A stretch of DNA of 64,000 nucleotides, taken from contig NZ_CP126269.1 in assembly GCF_003234445.2 (NCBI RefSeq), forward strand, positions 496,001 to 560,000. Direction: 5' to 3'. The translations under genes and the position numbers were made by a program. The DNA is from Curtobacterium sp. MCLR17_036. GTDB taxonomy: Bacteria > Actinomycetota > Actinomycetes > Actinomycetales > Microbacteriaceae. Position 1 is the stretch's first letter. Every line of letters begins with the position of its first letter. Below are positions 9,795 through 18,601 of the stretch, piece after piece. The notes under the pieces were generated by a model. It made no database searches. It was not told the origin of the DNA and saw nothing but the letters and a program-made list of their open reading frames with translations.

Positions 9795-11124
9795 GCACGA
9801 CGCGCTGCGCGCCCCGGCCACGCCGGCCGCGCAGCCGGCGTCCGACGCGCGCCGCGCTCGCCGCGTCGACCTGTTCGTCGCACTCGGCACGGCCGTGGTG
9901 GCCCTCGGCCTGCTGCTCGGACTGCCGCCGCTCGACGCCTCCGAGCCCGACACGGCCGGCCTCGCCCTGCGGGCCGCCGCACCGTTCACCGTCCCGTGGG
10001 CCGTCCTGGCCCTCGGCCTGCTCGCCCAGTCGGCGGCGTTGCTCGCCGTCCGTCGGGCAGCGCGCACCACGCTCGTCGTCGTCGCGGCGATCCCCGTGGT
10101 CGTCGCCGGGCTCGCACCGGCCTCGGCGGACCTGTTCGACCTGACCGCGCTGCCGATCGCCGTCGCCGTCGTCCTGACCGCCGCCCGGGTCCCGCTGGTC
10201 CGGCTCTGGCCGGCCCTCGTCACCGCGGCCGTCCTCGTCGTCGTCGGCGAGGGAGCGCTCGCCACGAACGCGTCCGGCTCGGCCGACGGTCTGACCGGCG
10301 CGCTCGGTCAGGGCGTGCTGCAGGCCGTCGGAGCCGTCGGCCTGCCGCTGCTGGTCACCCTCGTGGTGCTGTCCCGCCGCGAGGTCCGCGTCGCCCGCAC
10401 CGCCGAGGCGAGCGCGGTGAACCGCGAGCAGGACGCCCTGGTCGACGCCGCGGTGTCCCGCGAACGTGCCGCGATGGCCCGTGAGCTCCACGACATCGCC
10501 GCGCACCACCTGTCCGGCATCGCCCTGATGGCCGCCGTCATCGACCGGCAGATCGACGCGGACCCGGAGCGAGCCCACGAGGGCGCCCGCCAGGTCCGTG
10601 AGCAGAGCACCGCCGTGCTCGAGGACCTGCGCCGCCTGGTCGGCCTGCTCCGCGACGACGCCCCCGCCGAGCGCGCCGTCGAGACGGTCGCCGGCATCGT
10701 CGACCTGGTCGAGCGTGCCCGGTTCCGCAGCGACGTCCGGCTCGACGTGCTGCCGGGCGACCGTCCGCTGGCCGACGGCGTCGGCCCGCTCGCACAGCTC
10801 GCCGCCTACCGCACCGTCCAGGAGGCACTGGCCAACGCCGCCCTGCACGCCCCGTCCGCCCCGTGCACCGTCACCATCGACGACCGCGACGCGACCCGGG
10901 TGGTGATCCGGGTGGAGAACGCACCGGCCACCGTCCCGGCAGCGGGGACCTCTCCGTCGGGCGGCAACGGCCTGCGGGGGATGCGCGAGCGGGCGGACCT
11001 GGTCGGGGCGCGCCTCCAGACCGGCCCGACCGCGACCGGCGGGTGGCTGGTGGAGCTGGCGCTCGGCCGGGAGGCACCTGCCGCACCCGCGCAGACCGCC
11101 GACGGCACCGGGGTGGTCGCGTGA
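9781..11124 (+). CDS. Sensor histidine kinase, NarL/DesK type
   Basis: The 447-residue protein has about six N-terminal transmembrane helices and no large extracellular domain. A HisKA_3 dimerisation helix follows with the phospho-accepting His in RELHDIAAHH. The HATPase domain has an N box (EALANAALHA) and a G box (GGNGLRGMRERA). It autophosphorylates and passes phosphate to the response regulator whose GTG overlaps its TGA by 4 bp. The absent sensor domain suggests membrane-stress sensing through the helices. It overlaps the CPBP gene by 14 bp and has its own predicted leaderless -10. Confidence 0.93.
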   Translation: MAPAEHDALRAPATPAAQPASDARRARRVDLFVALGTAVVALGLLLGLPPLDASEPDTAGLALRAAAPFTVPWAVLALGLLAQSAALLAVRRAARTTLVVVAAIPVVVAGLAPASADLFDLTALPIAVAVVLTAARVPLVRLWPALVTAAVLVVVGEGALATNASGSADGLTGALGQGVLQAVGAVGLPLLVTLVVLSRREVRVARTAEASAVNREQDALVDAAVSRERAAMARELHDIAAHHLSGIALMAAVIDRQIDADPERAHEGARQVREQSTAVLEDLRRLVGLLRDDAPAERAVETVAGIVDLVERARFRSDVRLDVLPGDRPLADGVGPLAQLAAYRTVQEALANAALHAPSAPCTVTIDDRDATRVVIRVENAPATVPAAGTSPSGGNGLRGMRERADLVGARLQTGPTATGGWLVELALGREAPAAPAQTADGTGVVA

Positions 11125-11792
11125 TCCGCGTCCTGGTCGCGGACGACCAGCCCCTGGTCCGTGCCGGGGTGTCCGCGCTCCTCGGCGCGGAGCCGGACAT
11201 CGAGGTGGTCGGCGTGGCCGCCGACGGGGGCGAGGCGCTCGCGCTGGCGCGCGAGACACGACCCGACGTCGCCTGCCTGGACATCCGCATGCCGGTGATG
11301 AACGGCATCGAGCTCGCGCGGATCTTCTGCGCGCCGGACGCCGACCCGGCGATCCCGGCGCTCATGCTGACGACGTTCGACCTGGACGACTACGTGTTCG
11401 GGGCGCTCGAGGCCGGTGCCTCCGGGTTCCTGCTCAAGGACGCCGAGCCGGACACCATCGTCGACGCCGTCCGGCAGGTCGCCGCCGGCAACGGCACCCT
11501 CGACCAGGCCCTGACCCGGCGGGTGCTGCGGGAGTTCGTGTCGCGGCGGAGCCTGCAGCCGGTCTCCGGCGACCGGGCCGACGGCGTGCTGACCGCCCGC
11601 GAGCGCGAGGTGCTCCTGCTGCTGGCACAGGGGATGTCGAACGAGGAGATCGCGGCCGCGCTCGTGCTCGAGGTGTCGACCGTCAAGTCGCACCTGGCGC
11701 GGATGCTGCCGAAGCTCGGGGTGCGGTCGCGGCTGCAGGCCGTGGTGTGGGCGTACCAGAACCGGATCGTGACGGTGCCGGACCAGCCGTAG
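11121..11792 (+). CDS. Response regulator, NarL/LuxR family
   Basis: The 223-residue protein starts at GTG 11121 within the kinase stop (GTGA overlap). The receiver domain has the acidic pair DD near the N-terminus, the phospho-acceptor Asp in CLDIRMP, a Thr in LTTFD and Lys in LLKD. The LuxR helix-turn-helix is the segment LTAREREVLLLLAQGMSNEE and following. It should bind DNA as a phosphorylated dimer. Targets are unknown, though the CPBP gene upstream is a likely one. Confidence 0.95.
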   Translation: MIRVLVADDQPLVRAGVSALLGAEPDIEVVGVAADGGEALALARETRPDVACLDIRMPVMNGIELARIFCAPDADPAIPALMLTTFDLDDYVFGALEAGASGFLLKDAEPDTIVDAVRQVAAGNGTLDQALTRRVLREFVSRRSLQPVSGDRADGVLTAREREVLLLLAQGMSNEEIAAALVLEVSTVKSHLARMLPKLGVRSRLQAVVWAYQNRIVTVPDQP

Positions 11793-11824
11793 GGTCGGTC
11801 GGTCGGTCGGTCGGTCGGTCGGTC
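11793..11824. repeat. GGTC tetranucleotide tandem repeat, 8 perfect copies
   Basis: Eight perfect copies of GGTC directly follow the response-regulator stop. Imperfect copies continue almost to the stop codon of the convergent lipoprotein gene at 11841. No coding frame crosses the perfect part. It is a likely slippage site. Confidence 0.9.
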
Positions 11825-11840
11825 GGGTCGGGTCGGTCGC

Positions 11841-12356
11841 TCAGCCGGCCGCGGGCGTGGACGTGGCCGTGATCGGCTCGGCGGCGCCGGGGACGACGAG
11901 CTGCCAGACGTCGTCGTCGCTGCTCCGGTGCAGGTACAGACGGAAGGTGCCGTCCTGGGCGAGCGGGTCGCCCTCGAGGTACTCGACCGGTTGCCCGCTC
12001 GTCGTGCACTGGTCCGAGGGGCTGATGACGTCGATGGTGCGGCCGGGGGAGTCACCCTTCTCGACGCCGGTGACCCTGGCCCGTCGCACCTCGTACACCC
12101 CGCCGACCTCGACCGTGCGGTCGGTGTCGGTGACCTCGGCGTCGACCACCAGGGTCGCGAGGTCGCTGCGCTCGGCAGGTGTCGTCGCCGCGATGTGGTC
12201 GATGCAGGACCCCGACCCCACGACGTCGTCGCCCGCGCCCCGCGGGCCGTCGGCACCGTCGCCGGCCGCGGTCGTGCCCCCGGTCGCGCAGCCGGCGAGC
12301 ACGCTCGCCGTGGCCGCCGTGAGGACGGCGATGGTCAGCATCCGCTTCCGCTCCAT
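11841..12356 (-). CDS. Lipoprotein of unknown function
   Basis: The 171-residue product starts MERKRMLTIAVL and has a lipobox (VLAGC), so it should be diacylated and held on the outer face of the membrane. Two further Cys occur in the mature part (GSCIDH and SDQCTTS) and may form a disulfide. Internal strands such as VGGVYEVRRARVTGVEKGD suggest a small beta barrel of OB type. The ATG was chosen because the signal peptide begins there, and a GATACT -10 candidate ends 6 nt upstream. It diverges from the TetR-like gene, and both could be controlled from the palindrome at 12410-12425. Confidence 0.75.
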   Translation of the reverse strand: MERKRMLTIAVLTAATASVLAGCATGGTTAAGDGADGPRGAGDDVVGSGSCIDHIAATTPAERSDLATLVVDAEVTDTDRTVEVGGVYEVRRARVTGVEKGDSPGRTIDVISPSDQCTTSGQPVEYLEGDPLAQDGTFRLYLHRSSDDDVWQLVVPGAAEPITATSTPAAG

Positions 12357-12409
12357 CGCCTGAGTATCGCTCACCGTGCTCCGGGCGTCCAGTGCCCCCG
12401 GTCGAGCCA

Positions 12410-12425
12410 GGGAACGCGCGTTCCC
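12410..12425. promoter_or_regulatory. 16-bp perfect palindrome, probable TetR-type operator
   Basis: GGGAACGCGCGTTCCC is a perfect uninterrupted palindrome almost midway in the divergent region between the lipoprotein gene (start 12356) and the TetR-like gene (start 12473). The size and position fit an operator shared by both genes. Confidence 0.6.
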
Positions 12426-12472
12426 GTTCTGGGGGTAGTCGACCTGCACCCGGACCTGCTGGACTCGTCACC

Positions 12473-13105
12473 ATGCACAACGAAGCCGCGGGCCGGATCC
12501 ACGACGACGACCTCCGGCCCAAGGTCGTCGCGGCGATGCAGCGAGCGCTCCGCTCCCGACCCATGCACGAGGTCACCCCCGCCGTCGTCGCCTCCGAGGC
12601 CGGCGAATCCGTCGACGTCGTCGACCAGGCGTTCCCGAGCTGGGACGGCCTGCTGCTCGCGACCATCGACAAGTGGAACGAGGAGCGGACCGCCCCGCTC
12701 ATGCCGATCGCCGAGCAGCACGGCACGGTCCGGTTCCTGCGCGCCATCGTCACGGCCAACGTCGCCGACCCGACGCTCATGCGCTTCCTGACCGCGACGC
12801 TCAACATCGCCGCGTCGCCCGAGCACCCGCTGGCGCCGATGCTGCACGCGCGCTGGCGTCGCTTCCACGCGTTCGTGCAGCACGCGCTCGAGCGCGACGT
12901 GCTGCTCGGCCGCGAACCGCACACCATGGACCCGGCGCGTGGCTCCGAGCAGCTGCTCGCGACCTACGAGGGCCTGCAGCTGCAGTCGATGGTGCGCCCC
13001 GACATGGACCTGCTCGAGGCCTACGACCGCGCCGTCACCCGCCTGCGCGAGGGCTGGCAGCGCACCTACGTCCCGCCCGTGTGGGACCTGGACCTGGTGG
13101 GCTGA
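12473..13105 (+). CDS. TetR-like transcriptional regulator
   Basis: The 210-residue protein has an N-terminal segment resembling a TetR DNA-binding domain: ARSRPMHEVTP-like helix, VVASEAGESVDVVDQAFPSW, then LLLATIDKW. An all-helical C-terminal part ends VPPVWDLDLVG. The turn residues differ from the usual GVSxGTxYxHF, so the match is moderate. A 16-bp palindrome lies 48 bp upstream in the divergent region with the lipoprotein gene. Autoregulation and control of the lipoprotein are likely by inference. Confidence 0.65.
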   Translation: MHNEAAGRIHDDDLRPKVVAAMQRALRSRPMHEVTPAVVASEAGESVDVVDQAFPSWDGLLLATIDKWNEERTAPLMPIAEQHGTVRFLRAIVTANVADPTLMRFLTATLNIAASPEHPLAPMLHARWRRFHAFVQHALERDVLLGREPHTMDPARGSEQLLATYEGLQLQSMVRPDMDLLEAYDRAVTRLREGWQRTYVPPVWDLDLVG

Positions 13106-13251
13106 CCGACCCACCCCCACAGACCGAGGACGCCCCGTGCGTCCGAGGCGCAGACGCACCGCGTCTGCGTGCGCCGCTGCTCGATTCGGGTTCGGGTGGC
13201 GGCGCGAACACCGTTCCGTACCCGTCGGTGCCGGTGCCGATGCCGCTCCGG

Positions 13252-13257
13252 TACGGT
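13252..13257 (+). promoter_or_regulatory. Leaderless -10 (TACGGT)
   Basis: TACGGT ends 6 nt before ATG 13264; no ribosome-binding site is visible. Confidence 0.5.
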
Positions 13258-13263
13258 CGGCGC

Positions 13264-13662
13264 ATGACGACCGACGACGACCTGGGGCACTGGCGCACCT
13301 GGTGCATCGGCGGAGCCGTCGCGTCGTTCGTCGCCCTGCTCGTGCTCGGACGCTTCGTCCCCGTCAACTGGTGGGTGCTCACCGCCTGGGTGACCGTCGT
13401 CGCCGCGTTCACCGGCCTGCCGCCGGGCAGTTCCCGCTGGACGGACCGCCGGGTGACGGTGATCGCCCTCGCGCTGCTCGTCGTCGGCGCTGGACTCGCG
13501 CTCGGCGCACTCACCGACGACGGCGCCGGTGACGGCACCCGCACGACCGGAGCCGTCACCGGTGCCGTCCTCGTGCTGGCCGGAGCGGCGTGGGCGATCG
13601 TCGGGGCGCGGCGCCCCTCGCGCCGACAGGTGGACGCGGAGGCCGAGCGCCACCGCGCGTGA
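13264..13662 (+). CDS. Small hypothetical membrane protein
   Basis: The 132-residue protein has four hydrophobic stretches in two pairs, separated by the short basic segment SRWTDRRV, and a charged C-terminus (SRRQVDAEAERHRA). I do not recognise the family. A leaderless -10 precedes it and a small hairpin follows, so it is probably monocistronic. Confidence 0.7.
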   Translation: MTTDDDLGHWRTWCIGGAVASFVALLVLGRFVPVNWWVLTAWVTVVAAFTGLPPGSSRWTDRRVTVIALALLVVGAGLALGALTDDGAGDGTRTTGAVTGAVLVLAGAAWAIVGARRPSRRQVDAEAERHRA

Positions 13663-13677
13663 CGGACCCGCCTCGAC

Positions 13678-13701
13678 GCCGACGTCCACGCCGACGTCGG
13701 C
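13678..13701. terminator. Hairpin between convergent genes
   Basis: GCCGACGTC at 13678-13686 pairs with GACGTCGGC at 13693-13701. It lies between the convergent genes ending at 13662 and 13735. Confidence 0.5.
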
Positions 13702-13734
13702 TGCGCTGCCGGACGCGCCCGGCCCGGACCCTGG

Positions 13735-14457
13735 TCAGCGCGGCCAGGTGGCGACGACGGCGACCGTGTTGAACAGCACGTGCGCCAGGACCGCTCCGCC
13801 GAGGCGGTCGGTCATCGCGACGAGCACGCCGGTGAGCAGGCCGAGCACGAAGGTCGTCACGAACACCTGGAAGCCGGCGACCGGCGACGGCGCACCCGCG
13901 ATGAGCACGTGCGTCAGCGCGAACAGCAGTGCGGCTACCAGGACCGCCAGGAAGCGCGTGCGCGGCGTCAACTCCGACGCCAGTCGGCGTTGCAGCACCC
14001 CGCGGAACACGACCTCCTCGAGCACCGGGCTGACGACGCAGACCCCGACCGCCGCCACCACGAGCGGCACGACGTCGGGCGGGCCGAGCGTCACCGGCGG
14101 AGTCAGGCCCGTGGTACCGGAGAACAGGACCGACAGGCCCGCGTCGAGCCCACGGCAAACGACGGCGACCCCGACCGCCGCGACCGCGTCCGGCCGGCCG
14201 AGGCCGAGCCGACGGACCATCGTGGCGGGAGCCGAGCGGCGGAGGACCCACCACACGCCGAGCGCGAGCGGCACCCACACCGCCAGGTCAGCGGCGAGCA
14301 CCTGGACGACCGGGGACGGCAGTGCCCCGGACCGGGCGACGCCCGTCACCAGCCGCGACAGCAGCACCGCGACGGCGATCGCGACGAGCACCACGCGCAG
14401 GTCGCGGGCAGCGGCGGTACTGGGGGCGGTCGTCGGCGCGTCCGGGTCGGGATGCAT
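13735..14457 (-). CDS. CPBP-family intramembrane protease
   Basis: The 240-residue polytopic membrane protein carries the full CPBP signature: EEVVFRG, then FALTHVLIA and HVLFNTVAVV, giving the Glu-Glu-Arg and two His motifs. It is shorter than the paralogue at 8820 and only distantly similar. A leaderless -10 (TACGGT on the minus strand at 14464-14469) ends 6 nt before the ATG. No clear functional link to the neighbouring exopolysaccharide locus is visible. Confidence 0.9.
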   Translation of the reverse strand: MHPDPDAPTTAPSTAAARDLRVVLVAIAVAVLLSRLVTGVARSGALPSPVVQVLAADLAVWVPLALGVWWVLRRSAPATMVRRLGLGRPDAVAAVGVAVVCRGLDAGLSVLFSGTTGLTPPVTLGPPDVVPLVVAAVGVCVVSPVLEEVVFRGVLQRRLASELTPRTRFLAVLVAALLFALTHVLIAGAPSPVAGFQVFVTTFVLGLLTGVLVAMTDRLGGAVLAHVLFNTVAVVATWPR

Positions 14458-14463
14458 GTCGAC

Positions 14464-14469
14464 ACCGTA
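14464..14469 (-). promoter_or_regulatory. Leaderless -10 (TACGGT) for the CPBP gene at 14457
   Basis: On the minus strand TACGGT is followed by 6 nt (GTCGAC) and then the ATG. No Shine-Dalgarno sequence is present. The rest of the 227-bp gap up to 14684 shows no gene. Confidence 0.55.
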
Positions 14470-14684
14470 CGGGACGGCGAGGCATCCGCCCGGTCAGCGG
14501 GGCGGGGGAGCAGCAGGACCGCGTGTCGCTCTGCCACGGCGGCCACGCCCATCGACCGGCCTGCGAGCAGCGCCTCTCCCAGACGCTTCCGTGTGGCACT
14601 ATTTCTATGCCGAACGCTGGGAGAATCCCGGTCGACCTGTGACAGGGACTGCAGGACACGGCGACATTCGGGGAAGGGTGCCGC

Positions 14685-16124
14685 GTGGAGCTACGCGACT
14701 ACATCGCGGTCTTGCGCAAGGGATGGGTCTTCATCCTCGTCCTGGCGCTGGTCGGCGTCGCGGCGGCGGCGGGCTTCTCGCTGCTCAAGCAGCCGGTCTA
14801 CTCGGCCTCTGCACAGGTCTTCGTCTCGACGCAGACGAGCGGCAGCGCGAGCGACCTCGCTCAGGGCAACACGTTCACGCAGCAGCGGGTCCTGACGTAC
14901 TCGAACCTGGTCGAGACCCCGATCGTGCTCTTGCCGGTCATCTCGAGCCTGAAGCTCGACATGACCTCGGACGAGTTGGCGGAGATCGTCACCTCCGACG
15001 CCCCGCTCAACACCACGCTCATCTCGATCACCGTCGACGAGACCGACCCGAAGCAGGCGGCCGACATCGCGAACGCGACCTCGGAGAGCCTGACGAACGT
15101 CGTGCAGAACATCGAGGCGACGGACGCGGACGGCACCGCCACGGTCAAGCTCACCCGGGTCAAGGAAGCCCAGGTGCCGAACACCCCGGTGAGCCCGAAC
15201 GTCCCCGTCAACGTCGTGCTCGGTCTCTTGATCGGCCTGGCACTCGGCGTCGGCGTCGCCGTCCTGCGCGAGACGCTCGACAACCGGATCCGCACCGAGT
15301 CCGATGTCGAGAAGATCAGCGAGAAGCCCGTCGTCGGCGGTATCGCGTTCGACAGCAAGGCCTCCGAGCGTCCGCTCATCGTGCAGGTCGACCCGCGCAG
15401 CCCCCGCGCCGAGTCGTTCCGCACGCTCCGGACGAACCTGCAGTTCCTCGACCTCGGCACCGGTTCGCGCACCTTCGTGATGACGTCGTCGGTCGAGTCC
15501 GAGGGCAAGAGCACGACGGTCGCCAACCTCGCGATCGCGCTCGACAACGCGGGCTTCCGCGTCATCCTCATCGACGCTGACCTGCGCCGGCCGAAGGTCG
15601 CGCAGTACATGGACATCGAGGGCGGCGTCGGTCTCACCGATGTCCTCATCGGTCGCGCCGAGATCGAGGACGTCGCGCAGCCCTGGGGCCGCGGCAACCT
15701 CGTGGTCCTGCCGGCCGGTCCGATCCCGCCGAACCCCTCCGAGCTCCTCGGCTCCCGTGCCATGCAGGACCTCATCGCTGCCCTCGAGCAGCAGTTCGAC
15801 TACGTGCTCTTCGACGCCCCGCCGCTGTTGCCCGTCACGGACGCTGCGATTCTGGCGAAGAAGGCGTCCGGCGCGATCGTCGCCGTGGCTTCCGGTCGCA
15901 CCCACAAGGGTCAACTCGCCGGCGCGGTCAGCGCGCTCGAGAACGTCGGTGCTCCGATCGCCGGCTTCGTGATGACGATGATGCCGACGAAGGGGCCGGG
16001 AGCCTACGGGTACGGCCGGTACGGGTACGCCTACGGGTACGGCCTGCAGGACGACGACCAGCCCGAGCCGCCGAAGCCGCCAAAGCGCGGCCGTGCCGGT
16101 GCCCCCCGCGGGGTCGTCAGGTGA
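14685..16124 (+). CDS. Wzz/BY-kinase fusion: chain-length regulator and tyrosine autokinase
   Basis: This 479-residue protein begins with a Wzz domain between two membrane helices (about residues 15-35 and 175-195). A cytoplasmic BY-kinase follows: Walker A SSVESEGKST, Walker A' VILIDADLRRP and Walker B YVLFDAPP. The tail is Tyr/Gly-rich (YGYGRYGYAYGYG) and provides the usual autophosphorylation cluster. Such proteins control polymer length and export in Wzy-dependent polysaccharide synthesis. The GTG start has a good site (GGGAAGGG). It leads the plus-strand part of the polysaccharide locus and is followed 13 bp later by the exported protein gene. Confidence 0.95.
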   Translation: MELRDYIAVLRKGWVFILVLALVGVAAAAGFSLLKQPVYSASAQVFVSTQTSGSASDLAQGNTFTQQRVLTYSNLVETPIVLLPVISSLKLDMTSDELAEIVTSDAPLNTTLISITVDETDPKQAADIANATSESLTNVVQNIEATDADGTATVKLTRVKEAQVPNTPVSPNVPVNVVLGLLIGLALGVGVAVLRETLDNRIRTESDVEKISEKPVVGGIAFDSKASERPLIVQVDPRSPRAESFRTLRTNLQFLDLGTGSRTFVMTSSVESEGKSTTVANLAIALDNAGFRVILIDADLRRPKVAQYMDIEGGVGLTDVLIGRAEIEDVAQPWGRGNLVVLPAGPIPPNPSELLGSRAMQDLIAALEQQFDYVLFDAPPLLPVTDAAILAKKASGAIVAVASGRTHKGQLAGAVSALENVGAPIAGFVMTMMPTKGPGAYGYGRYGYAYGYGLQDDDQPEPPKPPKRGRAGAPRGVVR

Positions 16125-16137
16125 CCGAGGTCCCCGC

Positions 16138-17088
16138 GTGAACCGTCGCCGAGGGCTCAGGAACCTCCGCGGCGCGCTGACGCGCCGGACGCTCGTCTGG
16201 GTCGCCGTCGTGATCGTCCTCCTCGTCGTGGTCGACGTGGCCCTCGTGACTCTGGCGCTCGCACGGACAGCTCCGGCTCAGAACGGCACACCCGGTCCGG
16301 TTCCGACGTTCTCGAGCTCGCCGCGACCATCGCCGACCGCGTCGCCGTCCGCGTCCGCCACAGCTGGAACCGCTGGCGTGGTCACGCAGGGGCGACGTCT
16401 GCTGTCTGCCGTGGACGGGCAGGAGGCCTGGCGCGCCTCCAGTGGGTCGTGCGGCGGCCCCGACGGCGTGCTGGAACACTCCGTGGACGGGGGAGCGTCG
16501 TGGACTCGCGTCGGTCTCGGTGACGAGACCGGTGCGCTCCTGGCGCTGCGCGCCGACAGCGCTGGGACCTCCGTGCTCGTCGGGTCGGGCCCGGCCTGCT
16601 CGACGACCGTCCTGTCGTCGACGAACGGCGGCGCCGACTGGCACGACGGCGCCACGGGCGCCGCGGGCGCCGGCATCGGGCCGGACGGGTTGGTCCTGGC
16701 CTCCGGTACGGCTGCGGTTCCTTGCCCCGACCCGGAGCAGGCGTTCCAGGGGGAACGGACCACCGCCGTCGTCTGCAACGGTGGACTGGAGTGGCGCGGG
16801 GCCTCAGGCGCGGACTGGGTCTCCGTGCCCGTCCGAGGCGTCCGCTCGCTCGCTGTCGACGGCACCTCTTACACGCTGGCGCGGAGCGGGGCCTCGGACT
16901 GCAGCGGCGTGCAGATCGCCTCGATGCCGGCCACCGGTCTGACCGCCTCGGTAACAGTGACCCCGGTCGGCTGCGCTGCGGATGCCGAAGACGACGCTGC
17001 CCTCGTCGTGGCGCGTGCGGGGGCCGCGGTCTGGTTGTGGGCCGGGGATGACGTGGTGGTGTCGGAGGACGGCGGGGTGACCTGGTGA
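16138..17088 (+). CDS. Membrane-anchored extracellular protein with BNR/sialidase-like repeats
   Basis: The 316-residue protein has a basic N-terminus, one membrane helix (about residues 22-44), a Pro/Ser/Thr-rich linker and an extracellular domain. That domain contains Asp-box-like segments (SVDGGASWTRV, STNGGADWHDG, SEDGGVTW), the hallmark of BNR beta propellers. It lies between the chain-length kinase and the phosphoglycosyltransferase and overlaps the latter by 4 bp, so it is probably needed for polysaccharide assembly or retention. The propeller looks short and has several Cys. Its exact role is unknown. Confidence 0.8.
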   Translation: MNRRRGLRNLRGALTRRTLVWVAVVIVLLVVVDVALVTLALARTAPAQNGTPGPVPTFSSSPRPSPTASPSASATAGTAGVVTQGRRLLSAVDGQEAWRASSGSCGGPDGVLEHSVDGGASWTRVGLGDETGALLALRADSAGTSVLVGSGPACSTTVLSSTNGGADWHDGATGAAGAGIGPDGLVLASGTAAVPCPDPEQAFQGERTTAVVCNGGLEWRGASGADWVSVPVRGVRSLAVDGTSYTLARSGASDCSGVQIASMPATGLTASVTVTPVGCAADAEDDAALVVARAGAAVWLWAGDDVVVSEDGGVTW

Positions 17089-18560
17089 CGGAGGATTCCA
17101 GCGCCACAGCCACGGGTCGGACGACGGACCCGACGACGACCGACTGGAGCCGCGCCTACGCCCGCCGGGTGCTCTTCACCGATCTCCTCGTCCTGATCTG
17201 GGTGGTGTTCGGCGTGCAGATCGCCTGGCTCGGCTTCGACTCGGACCTGGCGTCGAACGAGAACGACCTGCGGCTCAGCTACACGGGGATCTCGATCATC
17301 GTCATCCTGATCTGGTTGGGTTCCCTGGCCGTGTACGGCACCCGAGGTGCTCGCGTGCTCGGAGTCGGCAGCACGGAGTACCGACTCGTGGCTGACTCGA
17401 GTGTCCGGGTCTTCGGTGTGCTCGCGATCGCTGCCTTCCTCCTGCACCTCGAGCTGGCACGTGGCTACGTGCTCATCGCCTTCCCGGTCGGCATCCTCGT
17501 CCTCATGCTCTCGCGGTGGATGTGGCGGCAGTGGCTCGTTGCGCAGCGCCGTTCCGGGCGGTACTCGGCGAAGGTGCTGCTCGTCGGATCGACCTCGAGC
17601 GTCCTGCACATCGCGGGCGAGCTGGCTCGCACGCCCGAGGCTGGCTACCGGGTCCTCGGCGCAGCTGTTTCCAATGGTCACGTCGGGACACTGCCCGGTT
17701 CGACCATCCGCAGCTACGGCGGATTCGACGACCTGCATGCAGCGCTCGCGCACAGTGGCGCCGACACCGTGGTCATCACGAGCGCGGACGACCTGTCCCC
17801 GGACCGTGTCCGCGAGCTCAGCTGGTCGCTCGAACCCGGCAGACAGCACCTGGTCGTCGCGCCGAGCCTCACCGACATCGGCGGCCCGCGCATCCACACA
17901 CGTCCCGTGCAGGGCCTCCCGCTCATCCACGTCGAGACACCGACTTACGAGGGGCGGAAGCTCTACACGAAGCGGGCGTTCGACCTGGCGTCGTCCACGC
18001 TGCTCATCGTGCTGCTCTCGCCGGTGTTCCTCGTGCTCGCTGTGGCCGTGAAGGTCAGCTCTCCGGGACGTGTCCTGTTCCTGCAGGAGCGGGTCGGCCT
18101 GAACGGCGAGCCGTTCCGGATGGTCAAGTTCCGCTCGATGGTCGTTGACGCGGAGACGCGCGTCCAGGAGCTCAGCGCCCTGGACCGGGCCGAGGGCAAC
18201 GACGTCCTCTTCAAGATGAAGGACGATCCGCGGGTCACCCCCGTGGGCAGGGTCATGCGCCGGTTCAGCATGGACGAGCTCCCGCAGCTCTTCAACGTCG
18301 TCACCGGCAACATGTCCCTCGTCGGGCCACGGCCGCCGCTCCAGCGCGAGGTCGAACGGTACGATGCTCGCGTGCACCGGCGGTTCCTCGTCAAGCCCGG
18401 CGTGACGGGGCTGTGGCAGGTCAGTGGTCGCTCGGACCTCGACTGGGAGGACTCCGTCCGGCTCGACCTCTACTACGTCGAGAACTGGTCGCTGGTCGCT
18501 GACCTCATCATCCTTTGGCGGACGGCACGAGCGGTCATCTCGTCTTCCGGAGCGTACTGA
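17085..18560 (+). CDS. Polyprenyl glycosylphosphotransferase (exopolysaccharide priming enzyme)
   Basis: The 491-residue protein has about four N-terminal membrane helices, a CoA-binding-like domain (VLLVGSTSSVLHIAGEL), a fifth helix and the bacterial sugar-transferase domain. Motifs KRAFDLASS, KFRSMVVDAE, RFSMDELPQLFNVV, MSLVGPRPP and KPGVTGLWQVSGRS place it in the WbaP/CpsE family. It transfers a sugar phosphate to undecaprenyl phosphate and so starts the repeat unit. The GTG overlaps the previous stop by 4 bp. The sugar cannot be told from the sequence. The minus-strand cluster converges on it. Confidence 0.95.
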   Translation: MTEDSSATATGRTTDPTTTDWSRAYARRVLFTDLLVLIWVVFGVQIAWLGFDSDLASNENDLRLSYTGISIIVILIWLGSLAVYGTRGARVLGVGSTEYRLVADSSVRVFGVLAIAAFLLHLELARGYVLIAFPVGILVLMLSRWMWRQWLVAQRRSGRYSAKVLLVGSTSSVLHIAGELARTPEAGYRVLGAAVSNGHVGTLPGSTIRSYGGFDDLHAALAHSGADTVVITSADDLSPDRVRELSWSLEPGRQHLVVAPSLTDIGGPRIHTRPVQGLPLIHVETPTYEGRKLYTKRAFDLASSTLLIVLLSPVFLVLAVAVKVSSPGRVLFLQERVGLNGEPFRMVKFRSMVVDAETRVQELSALDRAEGNDVLFKMKDDPRVTPVGRVMRRFSMDELPQLFNVVTGNMSLVGPRPPLQREVERYDARVHRRFLVKPGVTGLWQVSGRSDLDWEDSVRLDLYYVENWSLVADLIILWRTARAVISSSGAY

Positions 18561-18601
18561 GCGTCGCGCTCGTCGTGACTCGGCACCACAGAGCGCAGGG
18601 G

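Noticed and set aside
18561..18601. Terminator between the convergent polysaccharide operons
   Set aside because: No stable hairpin could be drawn in the 41-bp gap.
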